Shown: positions 1 through 13,757, counted from the stretch's first letter. The stretch is 64,000 nt of DNA from Letharia columbiana (GCF_014066305.1 NW_023501038.1:1026001-1090000), one strand, 5' to 3'. Notes: generated from the sequence alone by a model not told the origin. Program-made: numbers and translations.

Positions 1-2630
1 TTAGACCGAAGGGAAGGATTCGATACTTATATACTCTTAGAGAGATAATAAAAGTAGTAAAATCCTCGCTATTAGGGTATATACGTAGTTTATTAAACGC
101 GGCTATAATATCTAATCGAGTAAGATATTTACATCTCTGAATCCTTGCTAAAACCTCATCTATTAATAAAATTGAGTATTGGTTTCTTTTAGTAATAGCG
201 TTTAGCTTTCGATAGTTCATATAAAAACGTAACCCTCTATTTAGCTTTTTCGCGAATAGGATAAATAAGGCGAATAGTATATGATTTGATGTTATGAATC
301 CCTTCTTCAAATATTCATCTAGATACTTCTTTATCTATTTTAGTTTATATCCCGATATTAAATAGATTCTACTTTTAGAAAATTTCGTTTTATCGAAGCT
401 ATTATTAAATTTTAGCTTATAATTATAAGAATAATATAGGGGAAGTATATCCGCCTTAGTTCTATCGAAAATATTAAGATAATCATAATACTTCGTAGAT
501 AGCTTATATTTCACCTTCTTAGAACTAATCTCGTCGATGCTATTGATCTAAATAGGGCAATTGAAATCGTAATATCTTTTATACTTCTTTTCTAAATTAT
601 AGAAATAGAGTCTATTAATCGATATACGAGAACCGCGAGGTATTTAGTTAATAGAAGAGTATATATAATATTAACGAGTTATTATAGATCTTATTCACTA
701 TTAATATAAATAGCTTATTATCTTTTTCATAGGCTAGTTAATAATAAACTATTACACTAATCTTAGCGATATTAATAGACTTAGACTCCTTACTATTCTT
801 ATTCTTATTTAATAAAAAGATATTTAAATTAGTCTCGCTATCGTAAGTAGATAAGAGAGAGCTTTATCGTTTTAATATAATAGATAAAGGAGTAGGTAAT
901 ATAAGTAATCGAAGGTCCGAAGTTGATAGAAAGAGGAGTTCGTTTATTATTAATATCTAATTATTATTATAGTTATATCGATCGAATAGAAAGAGTATCT
1001 TATCCCATAACATATTAAGAACTATTCTCATATTTATTTATTTAAGATTTTCTCGACTATTATATTATATTTTAATAATATAATTAATATTAAATATATT
1101 TCTTCTTAATAATCTTCTACTATTATTATAGAGAGTAAGTAGTATGTAATTAGTCGTTTTATAATCTGGCCGTTATAATCTCTTAGTAATTTAGATTATA
1201 ATAGTAAGAGTAGTTTTAGATATAAGATCTTATATATCGCTAGAACTAAGAACTTATTTATAACTATATAAGTATTAATATATTTACTATCTATAAGAGA
1301 GTTCTAAAGTAAATAAATTCTCTCTTATAAAGATAGCGTAACTTATATATGAAAAGAACAACGTACTAAAGCGTTATTAAGAATATCTACTAGATATACT
1401 TTATAAGTACCTCTTATCGTAACTTTAGAAGAGATTATTCGTTTCTCGAATTTAAAGAAGAACCGTCGCTACCCGTAGTATCGATGTTATTAATTTCAAA
1501 TTCTTCGTTTATTTTCAACGCGTAGAGTCATACTTTCTTGAAGGTCTTTTTACTAACCTCGATTTAGATAGTTATTATATAGTCCTTTTAGTAATAATCT
1601 TTTTTATCGCAGTTATAGTATATTAATTCTCTCGACTTTAAATTAATTCATAATATTTAGAGATATAGTAATTATATTTAAATTGAACTTAGTAACTAGA
1701 TATAAGATATATATTAGCCGCGGGTGCTATCGTCGATATTTATATTATAATTAACTTAATAATAGTCTTTATAAACTTAAAATTCTTATAATTAGCACGT
1801 TATAAGTTATTTAGCTTTCGAAGATATTCTTTTATAGCCTTTAAGGTAGTAAAATCTTCTACGATCTATTATATCTTCTTTAATTTCTTTCTTAATTTCT
1901 TAGAAAGATAGTTCTTTAATATAAGAGTTTCGTTATAATTAAGAATAATATCTAATCGAATAAAGTCTAAATAAAAGTCGATAAAGAATTAAATCCCTTA
2001 TTATAGAATATTTATCTTATATAATATATTACTACGTCGATTTAAGTTCTTATAAATATTAATTAACTTATTTATAATCTTAGTAAAAGACTAATATAAA
2101 TTAATAGAGTTTCGAAGTCTTCTATATATTATATATTATATAGTCTTATTATTAAATTATAAGACTATATAGATTATCTTAAAGTTCTTAATAAGATAAT
2201 AATCGCTATTAGCCTTAAATTTCTATTCTATTCTAAAGAATTAGTTATTTCTAGATAGAGATTAATATTGTCGATAAATAGAGATAAATCTAGAATCTTA
2301 ATTAATTTATCTTTTAATTATCTAGATATACGTTTCTCCTCGATTAAGAATAGTTATAAGTCTTTTATAGACTATAGATTAAAATTATTAACTTTTCGCT
2401 ATAAAAAGTTATATTCTTCTAGAAGTCTTATACTAATTGATTTATCTTCTCAATTATTCTATAAGTCTAATATAAATTATTTATAACTAGATTCTTTTCT
2501 ATTATAGCGATATAATATCGAGTAATAATCTTTCGAAAATCGTCTTACTTCTAATAAATTTTATTTAATATAATTATAAATTCGTTAAGTTAATACTTAA
2601 TCTAATATTATAGTTATAGAATATTAGTAA
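1..2630 (-). mobile_element. Ty3/gypsy-type retrotransposon relic, truncated by window edge
   Basis: On the minus strand, positions 1 to about 300 read without a stop as a reverse transcriptase core. It has a 'GFI..' fingers segment, a 'YRKLNAITKRNQYSILLIDE' stretch, 'YLTRLDIIAAFNKLRI' matching the family's LDLxxAYxQIRI block, and 'LPFGL' at the very edge. Further upstream on the same strand (about 1,579-1,622) is a zinc-knuckle-sized motif in which Cys, Gly and His positions have become Tyr, Asp and Tyr and one codon is now a stop, all explained by C-to-T/G-to-A changes. The gag-to-pol order is that of an LTR retrotransposon. The element continues beyond position 1. Its LTR was not located and the 2,630 boundary is a guess. 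Confidence 0.7.
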
Positions 2631-3540
2631 TATTTTAAAATATTTTTATTAAGTTAAACTCGTTAATTATATTATCTAATAAAATTAATACTTATTAAAA
2701 CTTAATTTACTTTAATAAAGTCTTAATTTAATTTAATTTTTTAATATTAAACTTTATTATAGAAAAGAGAAAAAAAGATTTAAAATAAAGTAAAGAGGAG
2801 TTTAAATATTTCGAAAGAATAGATATTAAGAATACTAGATATACTAGAGAGTAGTAAAGTTTCTTACAAAGTATATCGAAATTATTTAATATTAAGAATA
2901 AAATTTTTTACTATAAAGCTCGAGATAAGGTTATTTCTTTATAAAGGCTTAATATACTTATTTCTTAATTATTTAAGACGTTAAGAAGACTATAAGTACT
3001 TTAAATAGTAGTCTTTTAAGTATACTTACTTCGCTTAAAAGATTTCTTATCTTATAGAGAAGTTATATATAAGAAAGTTTCGAAAAATAATATTCTAAAT
3101 TAACTATAACTCGGTTATTTCTTATCTAATTAAAACTTTATTAAAACTTTAGATATTATAGTATATAAAGTTATAGTAATACTACTAGATATATATTTTA
3201 AATATAGAAATATAAGATAATATTAACTATTTCTTTCGATTCGCTAGCTATACGAATAATCCAATATCTTCTTTATCCCTTAACTACTATTTTTCAAAAC
3301 TATTTCGCTATTTCTTTTAGACTCTTTAAAATCGATTTATCTATCTAATAGACTTATTTAGAAATATAATAACTTAACTTAATTTCTTATTAAAGCCTCT
3401 ATTAACGCGTTTCTTTAAATTTATTCGCTAATATAAATAAAATAAGTAGATTAATCTTAATTATAGTATTAGAATTAATATAGATATAATATTAATATAG
3501 ATATATTAAATAAGATAACTAAGATATCGAATTATATAGA

Positions 3541-3650
3541 TAAAAAAAAGGAAAAAAAAAAAAAAAAAATTTTTTTTTAAACCCCCTTTTTTTTAAAAAA
3601 AAAAAAATTTTTAAAAAAAACCCTAAAATTTTTTTTTTTTTTTTTTTAAT
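3541..3650. repeat. Homopolymer-rich patch
   Basis: Runs of A, T and C of 5-18 bases follow each other (A-runs, T-runs, a CCCCC block, then A and T runs again). It contains no gene. Its texture resembles the patch at 42,235-42,405 and differs from the surrounding TA-mixed sequence. It could be genuine low-complexity DNA or consensus error in the assembly. Confidence 0.7.
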
Positions 3651-3769
3651 AAACTATCTTTACTTTTAGATAAGATAAAGAAGATATAAATTTATAATTA
3701 AATATTACTAAGAGTCGTTTACTATTTTCTATTATATTTTAACTATTTACGATTATTAATATACTCGTT

Positions 3770-4105
3770 AATAAGGCCCGCGTATTATTACTATATAAAT
3801 TTAATGATATTAAAGTAGTTATAGAAACTAAAGCTATCGAATATAGAAATATCTATTAATAAGAAAGGCGTACTATTACTATGCGAATTTAATCGCGATA
3901 ATAATAGTAATTATAGAAACTAAAGTATAAAAAAACGAATAAGAAAGGCGTATCTCTATTTTATATAAATTTAATCGCGATATTAATAGTAATTATAGCA
4001 ATTAAAGCTATTAGATATAAAAAAATCAAAAAAAAATATTACTATATAAATATAATTATAATATTAATAATATTTATAGAAATTAAAGCTATTAGATATA
4101 GGGAT
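3770..4105. repeat. Degenerate minisatellite, about 80-90 bp units
   Basis: Four imperfect direct units can be followed, each beginning AATAAGAAAGGCG or a mutated version (about 3,770, 3,858, 3,938 and 4,027). Each continues through TTTAATCGCGATA and ends in a shared GAAACTAAAGCTAT-like segment. Differences between units are mostly C/T and G/A, so RIP acted after the array expanded. The regular period and shared ends suggest a tandem array inside a mobile element; the parent element was not identified. Confidence 0.6.
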
Positions 4106-7100
4106 ATAATCTTTAATTTAATATAGATTTTAAGATAAAGAGTCTCTTTTTTTAAAGAAATAGTTTTTATAAATATATATTTATATTTAAATTAATTTAA
4201 GAAGTTTTATTCTATAAATATAAAATATATAAAGTTATTAGATTAAGTATAATAGCTAAATATTATTAATTAAGCGTAATAAGTAGAATAATAATTAGAA
4301 TATCTTATTCTTAACTTAAAATAGTTTTTCTTTTATTTATTATATATTTTCTTTTTATAAAAATTACGTCTAGACTTTAATAATACTATATTATTATTTA
4401 TAAACTTATATCTTATTATAATTATTTAAGAAGCTATATATCTTTCGATTATAAAGTAATTCTTTTTATATAAAATATATATAATTAAATCGCTAGATAT
4501 TAATTAATAATTTTCTTTATTTATAATTATTAAAGAATAAGTTATATTATTAAAATTACTCGCTAATTTTATTTTTATAGCTTTTTAAAATACGCTTAAT
4601 ATAGAGATTTAAATTCGAAGCGAATTAATCGAATTTAAAGTTATATAAATTAAGATCTTCTTTATTACTTAAATAAATATAATTTAAAAAATAATTAAGT
4701 TCGTTAATTTTTATAATTCGCGAATTTTCTTTAATATATAGACTTTAAAGTTTAATTAGTAATAATATAATTAATATATATAATTAATTTACTATTTAAT
4801 TTAGATATATATAATTAATATAATTATATACTTTTCTTATTTATAGCTATACTTCTTAAACTTTGCGTATAATCTTCTAATTTTTATCTTCGCGAAGTCT
4901 TATCTTTACTTTACTTTAATAATTTAAATAAATCTAAATTAATAGTTAATAAATTATTAAGAATTTTCTAAGTTTTTATAATTATCGAGTTAATAGCTTT
5001 AATAGATAATAATATTATATATTAACGAATTATATTTAATATTATAATTAATTATTATATTAAGAGATATAGCGCTATTAGATATATACTTACTTTATAA
5101 AAATAATATTATTAATTTAATTTAATTATAAAATATAGAGAAAAATAATTTTATTTTTTTTAAATATAAGATAATATTATAATAAATAAGTATATTATAA
5201 TATAAATACAATAATAATAAAAAGAATTTTTAAGAGAAGAAGAGAGTAAATTAGAAAAGAATAATATTAAATATTCGTTATCGAGCTAATTAATATTATA
5301 TAACAAAAATCTTATTAGAATAAAATATTATTTAAAGATAGATTAAATTTAAATATTAATTAGAAAGCTAATTAGAAAAAGAGTTAACTTTCTTTTTACT
5401 AATACGTATTATAGAGCTATATATAAGCGCTTCTTTTTATATTTTAAATATACTTTAAATATCCATAGCTATATATATATACTCTCTCTTATATTTTATA
5501 TATTTCGATATTCTTTATATACGCGATATATCTATTAAAGATAATCTTATTAATTTAATTAATTTTTATTTAATCTTATATTTATTAATTATAAGAATAG
5601 CTCTTTATTCTAATATTATAACTTTATTAATTTATTATTCTTAAACGATATCGAGTCGCGTATAGCTTATAATTAATTTACTTATTTTCTTCTCTTCTTC
5701 TATTATAAAGATAGAAGAAGATATTATTTCTTTTTCGCCTTCGTCTATAATAAATAAATTATTTTTTTTATAAGATTAAAGATATTAATTTAAAGACGAT
5801 ATCGTCTAATTAAAAGCGAAGAATATAATATTTTAATATTTTAACGCTTAAGTAAAAGATATTATAATATTACTTAAATAAGAGAGAGTTATATTAATAA
5901 GAAAGATCTTAGAACTTAAAAATAGTCTTAACGCGATAAAAGATTTAATTTTTATATATAGAAGATTTAGATAATAACTAATTTAATTAATTAAATTATT
6001 AAAGCGTCTAAATTAGATTTTAATTCTATATTAATATCTAATAAAATTTATTTAATAATTCTAAAATATTAATATACGCTCTTATTAATATAATTAATAA
6101 TTAGAATATTAATTAAAAAAATATAATCTCTAATTTTAATATTTAAAATAATATAATAGTAAATAAGTAGTATTAAAGCGAATTAAATATATATTATATT
6201 AAATAGAGAAGCGTTAATAGCTAGACTAATTAGAGTTTTAAATTAATTAAATTAAATATTAATTCTATATTAATATTATTATATACTTTTAAATATATAA
6301 TTATTAATTATAATATTAATTAGAAAGAGTTAATCTTTAATTTAAAATATTAGAAATAATATAGCGATATATTATTAAAGTAATGTAGAAGTTTCTATTA
6401 TAGCGAGAAGATAGAATTTATATATTAAATATTAATTTTATTTTATTTCTAATATTTTAATTATTTATATATCTCTTTTAATTTCTCTTTAAATATCTTA
6501 ATCTTAAAATATTAATTAGATCTCTATTTAGCGTAAATCTAACTTTCTTAATCGATAATATTTAATATAAGATATTAATAAATTTATTTCGATATAAAGA
6601 TAGTAATAAATCTTACTTTCTTTTTAATATTAATAATAAAAAATAATAAATATAATAATAAATAAAGATAGTATAGATTATATAGAATTAGTTTAAACTT
6701 AATAACGATTATTAACCTATTTATTAAGACTTAGAAATTAGAAAATTCTAGAAGTAAATATAATTTAACGAATATACGCTTATCGATTTTAAGAAGTTAT
6801 ATATTATTTATTATTACTATAATAAGATTCTAATTTACTTATTTATAGATTATAAAATAAGCGATATAATAGTATATATTAAATTTAAAAGATATATTAA
6901 GAAATCTAATTTAAGTAGTTTATAATAAATAAATCTAATCGATAGTTATAAAAATTAGATATATTTCTAAATTAAATAATATAAATTATTAATAAATAAA
7001 ATAATAAATAGAATATCTAATTTACTATTTATTCTAAAAAAGATAATATTAAGATTCTCTTATAATACTAGAAAGTCGAAAGCTTATACGCGAAGATTTC

Positions 7101-7559
7101 TTAAAATAATTTCGTCGCTAGATTATAAATATCGATATTTTATTTATAATTATTAATAATTCTAAGATACTATAACTTTTATATTATCTCGATTTTAATA
7201 TATAATTAAAGTTAATATTTATTATAAAGAATCGATTAATAAGAAAAGCTATAGAGCTAGAGATAAGATTATTAAAGAATTTATTAGTTAATAATACTAA
7301 AGTCTCTCTAACTCTAGATTATTAGTTATCTTATAATTACTAATTATTTATAATAATTCCAATTTTTTTTATTAATATTTATTAATAATAATATAAGATT
7401 CTTATAAACTTTAAGTATATCGAAGATAAATATATTAGTTAGAAACTTATAAGTATTATTAATTTAATTCTTATAGAATATAAGATTTAAACTCGTATAT
7501 TTAGACTTATAATTAATAACGCTAGTAATAATAATATACTCTTTAAAGATTTAATTACT

Positions 7560-8200
7560 TATATCTGTAAATCTAAAAAGTTTCTTTTCGTATAATTTCC
7601 GCCGGGTCCGTATTATAAGCACGATTTAGTACGATTTAGTCTATTAAGCAGACTTTACTTATATCTAATCCTTTTCGCCGATTTAGTAACTATTTTAATT
7701 CTTTCCGCCAGTTCTATTAATTTAGCAACTTTAAAAATTTTTAATAACTTTAAAATTTTTACGTAATATACTCTAATATACTCTAAGTACTATTCTATAT
7801 ATATATAATATTAATATATATTATTATTAATATACGTATTATTATACGCTATATTAGAGTATTACTTACGCGATTAATTTTATTAAATTATTTAATTTCG
7901 TAGTTAAATTTAAGTTAACATTAATACTTATTATCGTAGAATCTTATCGTCGTAACGTCGATTATTAGAACTTTTTTTTTTTCGTACGTATTACTACTAA
8001 ACTGATAGAACTAATAAAAAAGATTAAAATAGTTACTAAATCGGCGAAATTTAGACGAATTCTAATTAGATTTACTAATTTAATAAAATTTAGACGAATT
8101 CTAATTAGATTTACTAATTTAACGAATTTTATAATTTCCGCGACATACGCGCGATTAGCAATTTCAAATTTTGTAGGAACTTTTCAAATTTATAGATGTA
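7560..8200. mobile_element. Short non-autonomous DNA transposon with inverted ends
   Basis: The sequence at 7,561-7,585 is matched in inverted orientation by 8,175-8,199. The consensus end reads YATCTRTAAATYTRAAAAG, and all mismatches are transitions. Both ends abut a TA dinucleotide (7,560-7,561 and 8,199-8,200), as expected for a TA target duplication of the Tc1/mariner type. Inside, near the 3' end, a block of about 36 bp containing GACGAATTCTAATTAGATTT is directly repeated. No transposase can be read, so this is either a MITE or an internally deleted, RIP-mutated copy. A related end is found at 44,388. Confidence 0.6.
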
Positions 8201-11200
8201 TCTTTTTATTTTCGTAATAAATAACTCGCTTAATATTAAAGAATTTGAGTTTCTAAATTATTTATAATATATTTTCTATATAATATATATTATTTAATTA
8301 ATCTTAAAAAAACTTCTAAGTAATATTAAAGTTATTTTAATAAATAAGAAATTTTAGAGAAGCTAAAGTAATAAAGAAGATAAGAATTAAATTTAAATAA
8401 ATATAGTTAATCTATTAATAACTCTAATAAAGATATAATATTTCTTATTATTATTCTAATTATTATATTATTAATTATATTAAGATTTAAAAAATTATTA
8501 TATATATTAATATTAGCGACTAGTATAAAGAGATCTTTTTTATACTATAAGCTAAATAACTTTAAAATAAAAACGTTTTAATATTAGATAAATATTAATC
8601 TTTTAAAAAAAAGTAATATTATTAAAAACGTCTTTTTAAACTCTTTTAGAATATTAAGATTTATTAAGATTTAACTTATTAGATATTAATCCGCGCTCTA
8701 CTTCTTTATATTAATATTATATACTTCTTAAAGAATAAATTAATTATCTACTTAAGATTAAATAATAAAAAATAATTATAAATAGAAATTATAATCTAGG
8801 CGTCTAAATAATTTTCGATTAATTTCTAATAGATTTAATATTTAATTTAGCTTATTAGATTTTTTTATAAATTTATAAAATTAATAAGTAGAGAAAAGAA
8901 GGCTATAATTTACTATATCTTTAATATCTATAATTACCTATTTAACTATATAGATAGAAAGCTCGGAAAATTAAGAAAAAAGAGAATTTCTTAAAAAAAG
9001 AACTTTTTAAAGCTCTTAAGACGATTTATAAGAAATTAACTATCTATTATAATCGAATTTAATTAAATTTAAACTATCTATATAAATAAGCTATACTTTT
9101 ATATTTAAGTTATAATAATATAAAGTTAAAGAAATCGAATTAAAAGATTAATACTAGAGAGAAGCTATAAGCGAAGATTTATTAAAAAGCGCTTAAAAAG
9201 ATATTTTAAAATTATTAAAATATTAATATAAGTAATTAATTATAAAGAGCTAAGCGAATAAGTTAATTAAATAAAGATATATTTAATTAAATAATAGAAT
9301 TCGAGATTAAGAATTTAGATAATAAGAATAAATATAATTAATTTTAGTAGTATAGATAAAATAATAAATCTTCTAATTATTATTTTAGTTATAATCTTAT
9401 CTTTAATCTTTATAAAGCTTCTTTTAATAATCTAATAAATCTTTTAATTTTAAAGTAATAAAAGAAATTAAAGTTTAAATATGCTATAATCGCTCGAATA
9501 GCTTATAATATTCTTTATTCTCTTATAAAGACTATTATATATAAGCGATATTTCTTAATAACTAAAAGATATTATAATACTTAAAAGTATTATTTATTAG
9601 CGATATTTTATATTCTAATAATAATTCTTTATATAAAGTATTAAGAAAATAAGTTTAAATAAGCTAAATTTAATTTTAAAGAAGATCTTAATATATTAAA
9701 TTAAATTAAAAGAGCTAATAGTACTTTATATAAAAATTTAATTAATAATTATAATAATTATATTAATAAAGATAATAAGCTTATAAAAAGTACTTCGATA
9801 AATTTAATATTTATAAATTTATTAAGATATATTACTAATATTTTATAATATATAGAGAAATAATCGATAGACTTATAATTAGAGAGAGTTAATAATAATA
9901 GATTTAATCTTAAAAAAGAGATCTAAAATAATTTAAAAAGCGAATTTATTTATAAATAATTAATAAGTTTAATTAGATAAAGATAAATTTAGAATATTTA
10001 AAAGAATTACGATAGAGTAGAATAGAAGAGTAGATTAGAATTCGAGAGAAGAATAAATATAAAGTTTATTAAGCTTATTTAACGCGTTAAGATAAATATA
10101 TAAATAAAGATAATTATAGAATTTTATTCTTATAATATTTAAAGATTTAAAATTTAGAATATTCTTTTATATTATAATTTTAAGAAGAAGAATAGAGACG
10201 CTTATAGTTCTAATTATTATTCTAATTATTATTATTAATAAAAAGATAAATAGCTATATTAGATTACTCTTTATATTCCCTCTCTCTTAATAAAGAAGAA
10301 TAAATATATTCTATATATCTTAGTCGGATTATTCTATAAATATAGAAATCTTAGTAGAAATATTTTATATATATATTATTCTATAATATAATTTCATAGA
10401 TATATTATATCGTGAAATATCTCGTTAAGATCTCGAACTTATATTAGAAAAATAATATAATATTCGACTCTATTTATACTATACTCGGATACGATATAAT
10501 ATTACTTAATATGAAATATCTTATAAAATATATTATATCTTTTCGACTAGTAATTACTTTTATATAAATAAGTATAAAGCTCTAGCAATTAAAGCTATTT
10601 ATAAGTAAAGATAATAGAAAGTAAAGGTAGTAGAAAGTAAATAAATTATAATAAAGAATATTTCTAAAGCCTATTATAGATTATATAGTATATATTATAG
10701 TATAGTATAATAATAATAATAATCGTATTAATCTAAAACTTCTATTTATATATAAGACTATCGTATCTACTTTAAAACTCGCTTATATATAAATTAATTA
10801 ATACTCTCTTAATATATAAGTTCGTCTAGATTAATAAAGCTATTTATAATAATTTTAGAAGATAGAAAGCTTCTTATAAGATCTTCTAATATTCTACTAC
10901 TATAATAAAAGAGATAGAAGAGAAATCCGCTATTAAGTAGTTTATTCGAGATATATAAATCTTTAAATAATCTCTATAAAATATATTTCTAATATATCTA
11001 TTAAAATTCGAATTACGTAACTCTTAATATCTTAGTAATTATATAATATAATTACGTAATACGTCTTAGCGCGTCTATATTAAGTCGCTCTTTTCTTTTA
11101 TAGAACTCTATAATTAATATAACTAAGTATTCTATCTTTATATTTTAATAGATTATAAGCTCGAGCTATACTTAGTAATTATTTTAATAATAATATAGTT

Positions 11201-11991
11201 TATCGCTATAGCTACGATTATCTTTAAATATTTATATTTATTATAATAGAGATAACTATAACTATAAAGAGCTTTATTAATCTTCTTAATATAAGAAACT
11301 TTTAGAAATTTTATAATTTAACTTATATATATATATTATAAAGTTTAATTTCTTTGTTATGATGTTATTTTAAGTTATTCTTTATCTAAGATATCTTATA
11401 ATAAAACTTCTACTTTAAAATAATTATTCTAAATTTAAATAATTATAATTCGCTTATAATTTAAGAATTAAAGACTATCGCTTAAATACTTTTACTTTTT
11501 ACTTAAAATAATATAAAGCGAATCGAGATATATCGTATCTAGCTAAGACTATCGAAGCCGCTATATAATTAATTAAATTATATTATTACTAAGATTCTTA
11601 TATTATTATTAATTTCTTTATATAAAATATATTAAATAAATAAATAATACGCTTTTATTTATATATTATAAATATTAAAGAATTAAATAGCGAGTATTTA
11701 AACTTTATATTTATTTAATTATAAAATATTTATAATAGAGACTAAAAATTAATTATTTTAGCCACCGCTAAGAGAAGTATAATTTAAAAGAAAATAATCT
11801 TTACTTTAATACTAATTACGTAGTTTGTTATTTTTTTTAATTATAAATCTTATTCTACGCTTTCTAATAATCTAAAATTTATAAAATTCGATTTTATAAT
11901 TCTAAGTAAATATTAAATTAAAGTATTTTTACTCTTCGAGAATCGAATTTAATCTCGAATTCTCGATGTTCCGGAAGAAAAAAAAACTTTT

Positions 11992-12014
11992 CATGAATTC
12001 AATTCATGGGCCTA
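11992..12014. repeat. Palindromic motif at the island border
   Basis: ATGAATTCAATTCATGGGCC begins at 11,993. It contains a near-perfect 15-bp palindrome. RIP-shifted versions, with C-to-T in a CA context and G-to-A in a TG context, lie at 42,800 and 43,273 in the right border repeat. The copy here is the unmutated form. This links both borders of the gene island to one repeat family. Confidence 0.65.
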
Positions 12015-12021
12015 AACTTGT

Positions 12022-12076
12022 TAGGGGTATAATTCGGTAAGGATTTATAGTTTCGGGGTATGAATTAGTAATTAGC
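12022..12076. repeat. TACCCC-box repeat, copy 1
   Basis: Two direct copies of the GGGGTATGAATTNGTAA box (12,024-12,040 and 12,055-12,072) are separated by a GGATTTATAGTTTC-type spacer. The reverse complement of the whole 55 bp matches 12,891-12,957 and 36,382-36,435, including the spacer. It therefore belongs to the dispersed inverted-repeat family described under findings. Confidence 0.75.
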
Positions 12077-12890
12077 CCCGGTTCGACCGAATACGCGACG
12101 TATCACGTAGGTCTGCCGTGCTCACTTGAGGTCAATCCTATCCATGGAATCATACCCGACAGGTCCGACCTCGCTCTCCTCGCGACCGGCAAGGACTTCT
12201 CATACGGGCGATTCTTGAGTGAAATCATCAACAGTGCTTTGAAGTGAGGCGCGAGCAGACGTCGGAGATGGCAGCAACGAGGATGGGAATCGCCGCATGA
12301 AGAAGTGTGGATTTCTTTTCTCGGCAATCCACCCACATTCGACGAAGTCTGTAATTGACACCATCAGTCTGAATCCTAGGTTCTCCAAACTTGGACTCGA
12401 ATGATAAAACTCCGGTGTTGTCAAGACGGATAACGCCTCGTTCCCCGCTTCAAACGATGCCAATCCTGAGTATTCCTTAGCCGGTCTGGGGGTACTTATT
12501 CAAGCCCTTGCCGGGTAGCATTGCGATGCACGTGGTATCAGTGTTTCCCATGATACATGACGTCTCTGTCATAGGTACAGAGAGATAAAATGCTCTTATG
12601 TGGTATTGCGAGCCGTGATAGTATCGCCATTCGTCGCTACCATCTCGCACGGCCAACAGGCGAAACATGGGGCAAGCGGCCTGGTCAGACGCAGATGATA
12701 AATGCCATGATCCTGTAACCAGAAACCCTCATTTAGATTTGATCTTGGCGGAGATAGCCTCGAAATCAACCTTACTGCAATTGCCACATATGGTTTGATC
12801 GTCCTGCGGGCTTTCATCTCCGGCTGGAACAGCGTCCGCTGGGGTCGTTTCCGAGTCGAGCTGGTCCAGCTTTCGCTGTGTATCAGCAAC
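12077..12890. other. Low-coding border segment with scattered coding-like scraps
   Basis: The composition returns to normal, but no gene can be assembled. Two plus-strand scraps look protein-like: about 12,105-12,251, ending in a stop after 'GRFLSEIINSALK', and about 12,726-12,850, which includes 'FDLGGDSLEI'. The latter resembles the LGGDSL phosphopantetheine-attachment motif of NRPS carrier domains. Short open frames on the minus strand across 12,103-12,889 are unrecognised. Because the segment lies between oppositely oriented TACCCC-box copies, it may be captured or rearranged host DNA. Confidence 0.4.
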
Positions 12891-12891
12891 C

Positions 12892-13321
12892 GGCTAATTA
12901 CCGATCATCCCCGAAACTATGAATCTTGAATTCCTATTTGAATATACCCCTAACAAATTTGGGGTATTTCGTGTTTATCCAATTGGTGAGCTAGTATTGG
13001 GAGTGACTGTGTGTGAGTCTGGTGTAGACAGGGTGGGGGGCAATTTAGGCCCTTTTTGGGGAGCCCGGGCTGCTTCTGTGGTGTTGGCTGTCAGCGCAAA
13101 AAGCCTGGGGGGTGTCTTTGCAGCCGGATTTGAACCTAATAGGGCCCCCGTGGGGGCTGCTACACCCATCGGCTTTCGTCTGTGTTTTAGCTGGTGGTTT
13201 GATCGGTGGGTTTTTTTTTTTGGTGGATGGCCGGTCGGATTTTTCCTTGGTTTTTTTGAATGGATTCCGAATCTACATGGTATGAATTCGGGGTATGATT
13301 AGTAATTGGGGGTTAGTTTTC
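12892..13321. mobile_element. TACCCC-box inverted-repeat element with 10-bp flanking duplication
   Basis: A 430-bp insert has related inverted ends: GGCTAATTACCGATCATCCCC on the left and, inverted on the right, AATTACTAATCATACCCCGAA. It is flanked by ATCAGCAACC at 12,882-12,891 and again at 13,322-13,331, which looks like a target-site duplication. The interior is GC-rich and contains TCGGCTTTCGTCTG, which recurs at about 36,990 inside another box-flanked segment. An open frame of 127 codons crosses it but has low-complexity Gly/Phe content and no recognisable domain. Confidence 0.55.
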
Positions 13322-13757
13322 ATCAGCAACCATGATGGAAGATATGGAACGCAAATACCCGTGCGCCCGGGCACAGTGTAGTCTCACGATGATTTTCTAC
13401 GGATAAGGCGGATGCTCAGCAAAGTCGCACCGAAGAAGGGGTACGAGGGAAGGTCAACCAATATGGCTGAGCTGTCAGGCTAGGGTAAAGCCATGGCAAT
13501 GCTTGGACTGATTGTGGAACAATCGATCTCGACTGCAGATGGGCGAAAAATAGCGAAGTGCTCAGGAAAAGTTGTACGTGCGGCAGAATGGTCATGGATG
13601 GAGAAGAGACTGGAAAGCAGATGATGAAATGGAAATATCTTTCTGTACATGAACCGTAAACCAGTCTCATAGTATAGCTATCTGCAAATTCTCGTGGTAA
13701 ACAGACCTCCCCCCCTTGACGCCGGCGATCATACATCCTTGTGGACGTTATTTCAAA

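Larger units (their letters stand above)
1..11990. other. AT-rich RIP-mutated arm (left)
   Basis: This 12-kb stretch is almost entirely A+T. CA and TG dinucleotides are nearly absent while CG is still scattered through it, the pattern left by repeat-induced point mutation of duplicated DNA in Pezizomycotina. Stop codons occur in every frame every few codons, and only one short chance ORF exceeds 70 codons. Recognisable pieces are listed separately: retroelement relics at the left edge, a minisatellite near 3.8 kb and an inverted-repeat element at 7.56-8.20 kb. Between 4.1 and 7.5 kb and between 8.2 and 11.9 kb I see only mutated repeat-like sequence and no gene. Confidence 0.85.

Noticed and set aside
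2268..2486. 72-codon open frame in the left arm
   Set aside because: Composed of Leu, Ile, Lys, Ser, Tyr and Asn as expected from random AT-rich DNA; no domain, and the surroundings are RIP-mutated.
12060..12110. GGTTCGACC, a tRNA T-loop-like word
   Set aside because: No acceptor, D-arm or anticodon stem can be paired with it; no tRNA or rRNA was found in the window.
12919..13302. 127-codon Gly/Phe-rich frame
   Set aside because: Lies wholly inside a box-flanked repeat element and shows no protein-family feature.
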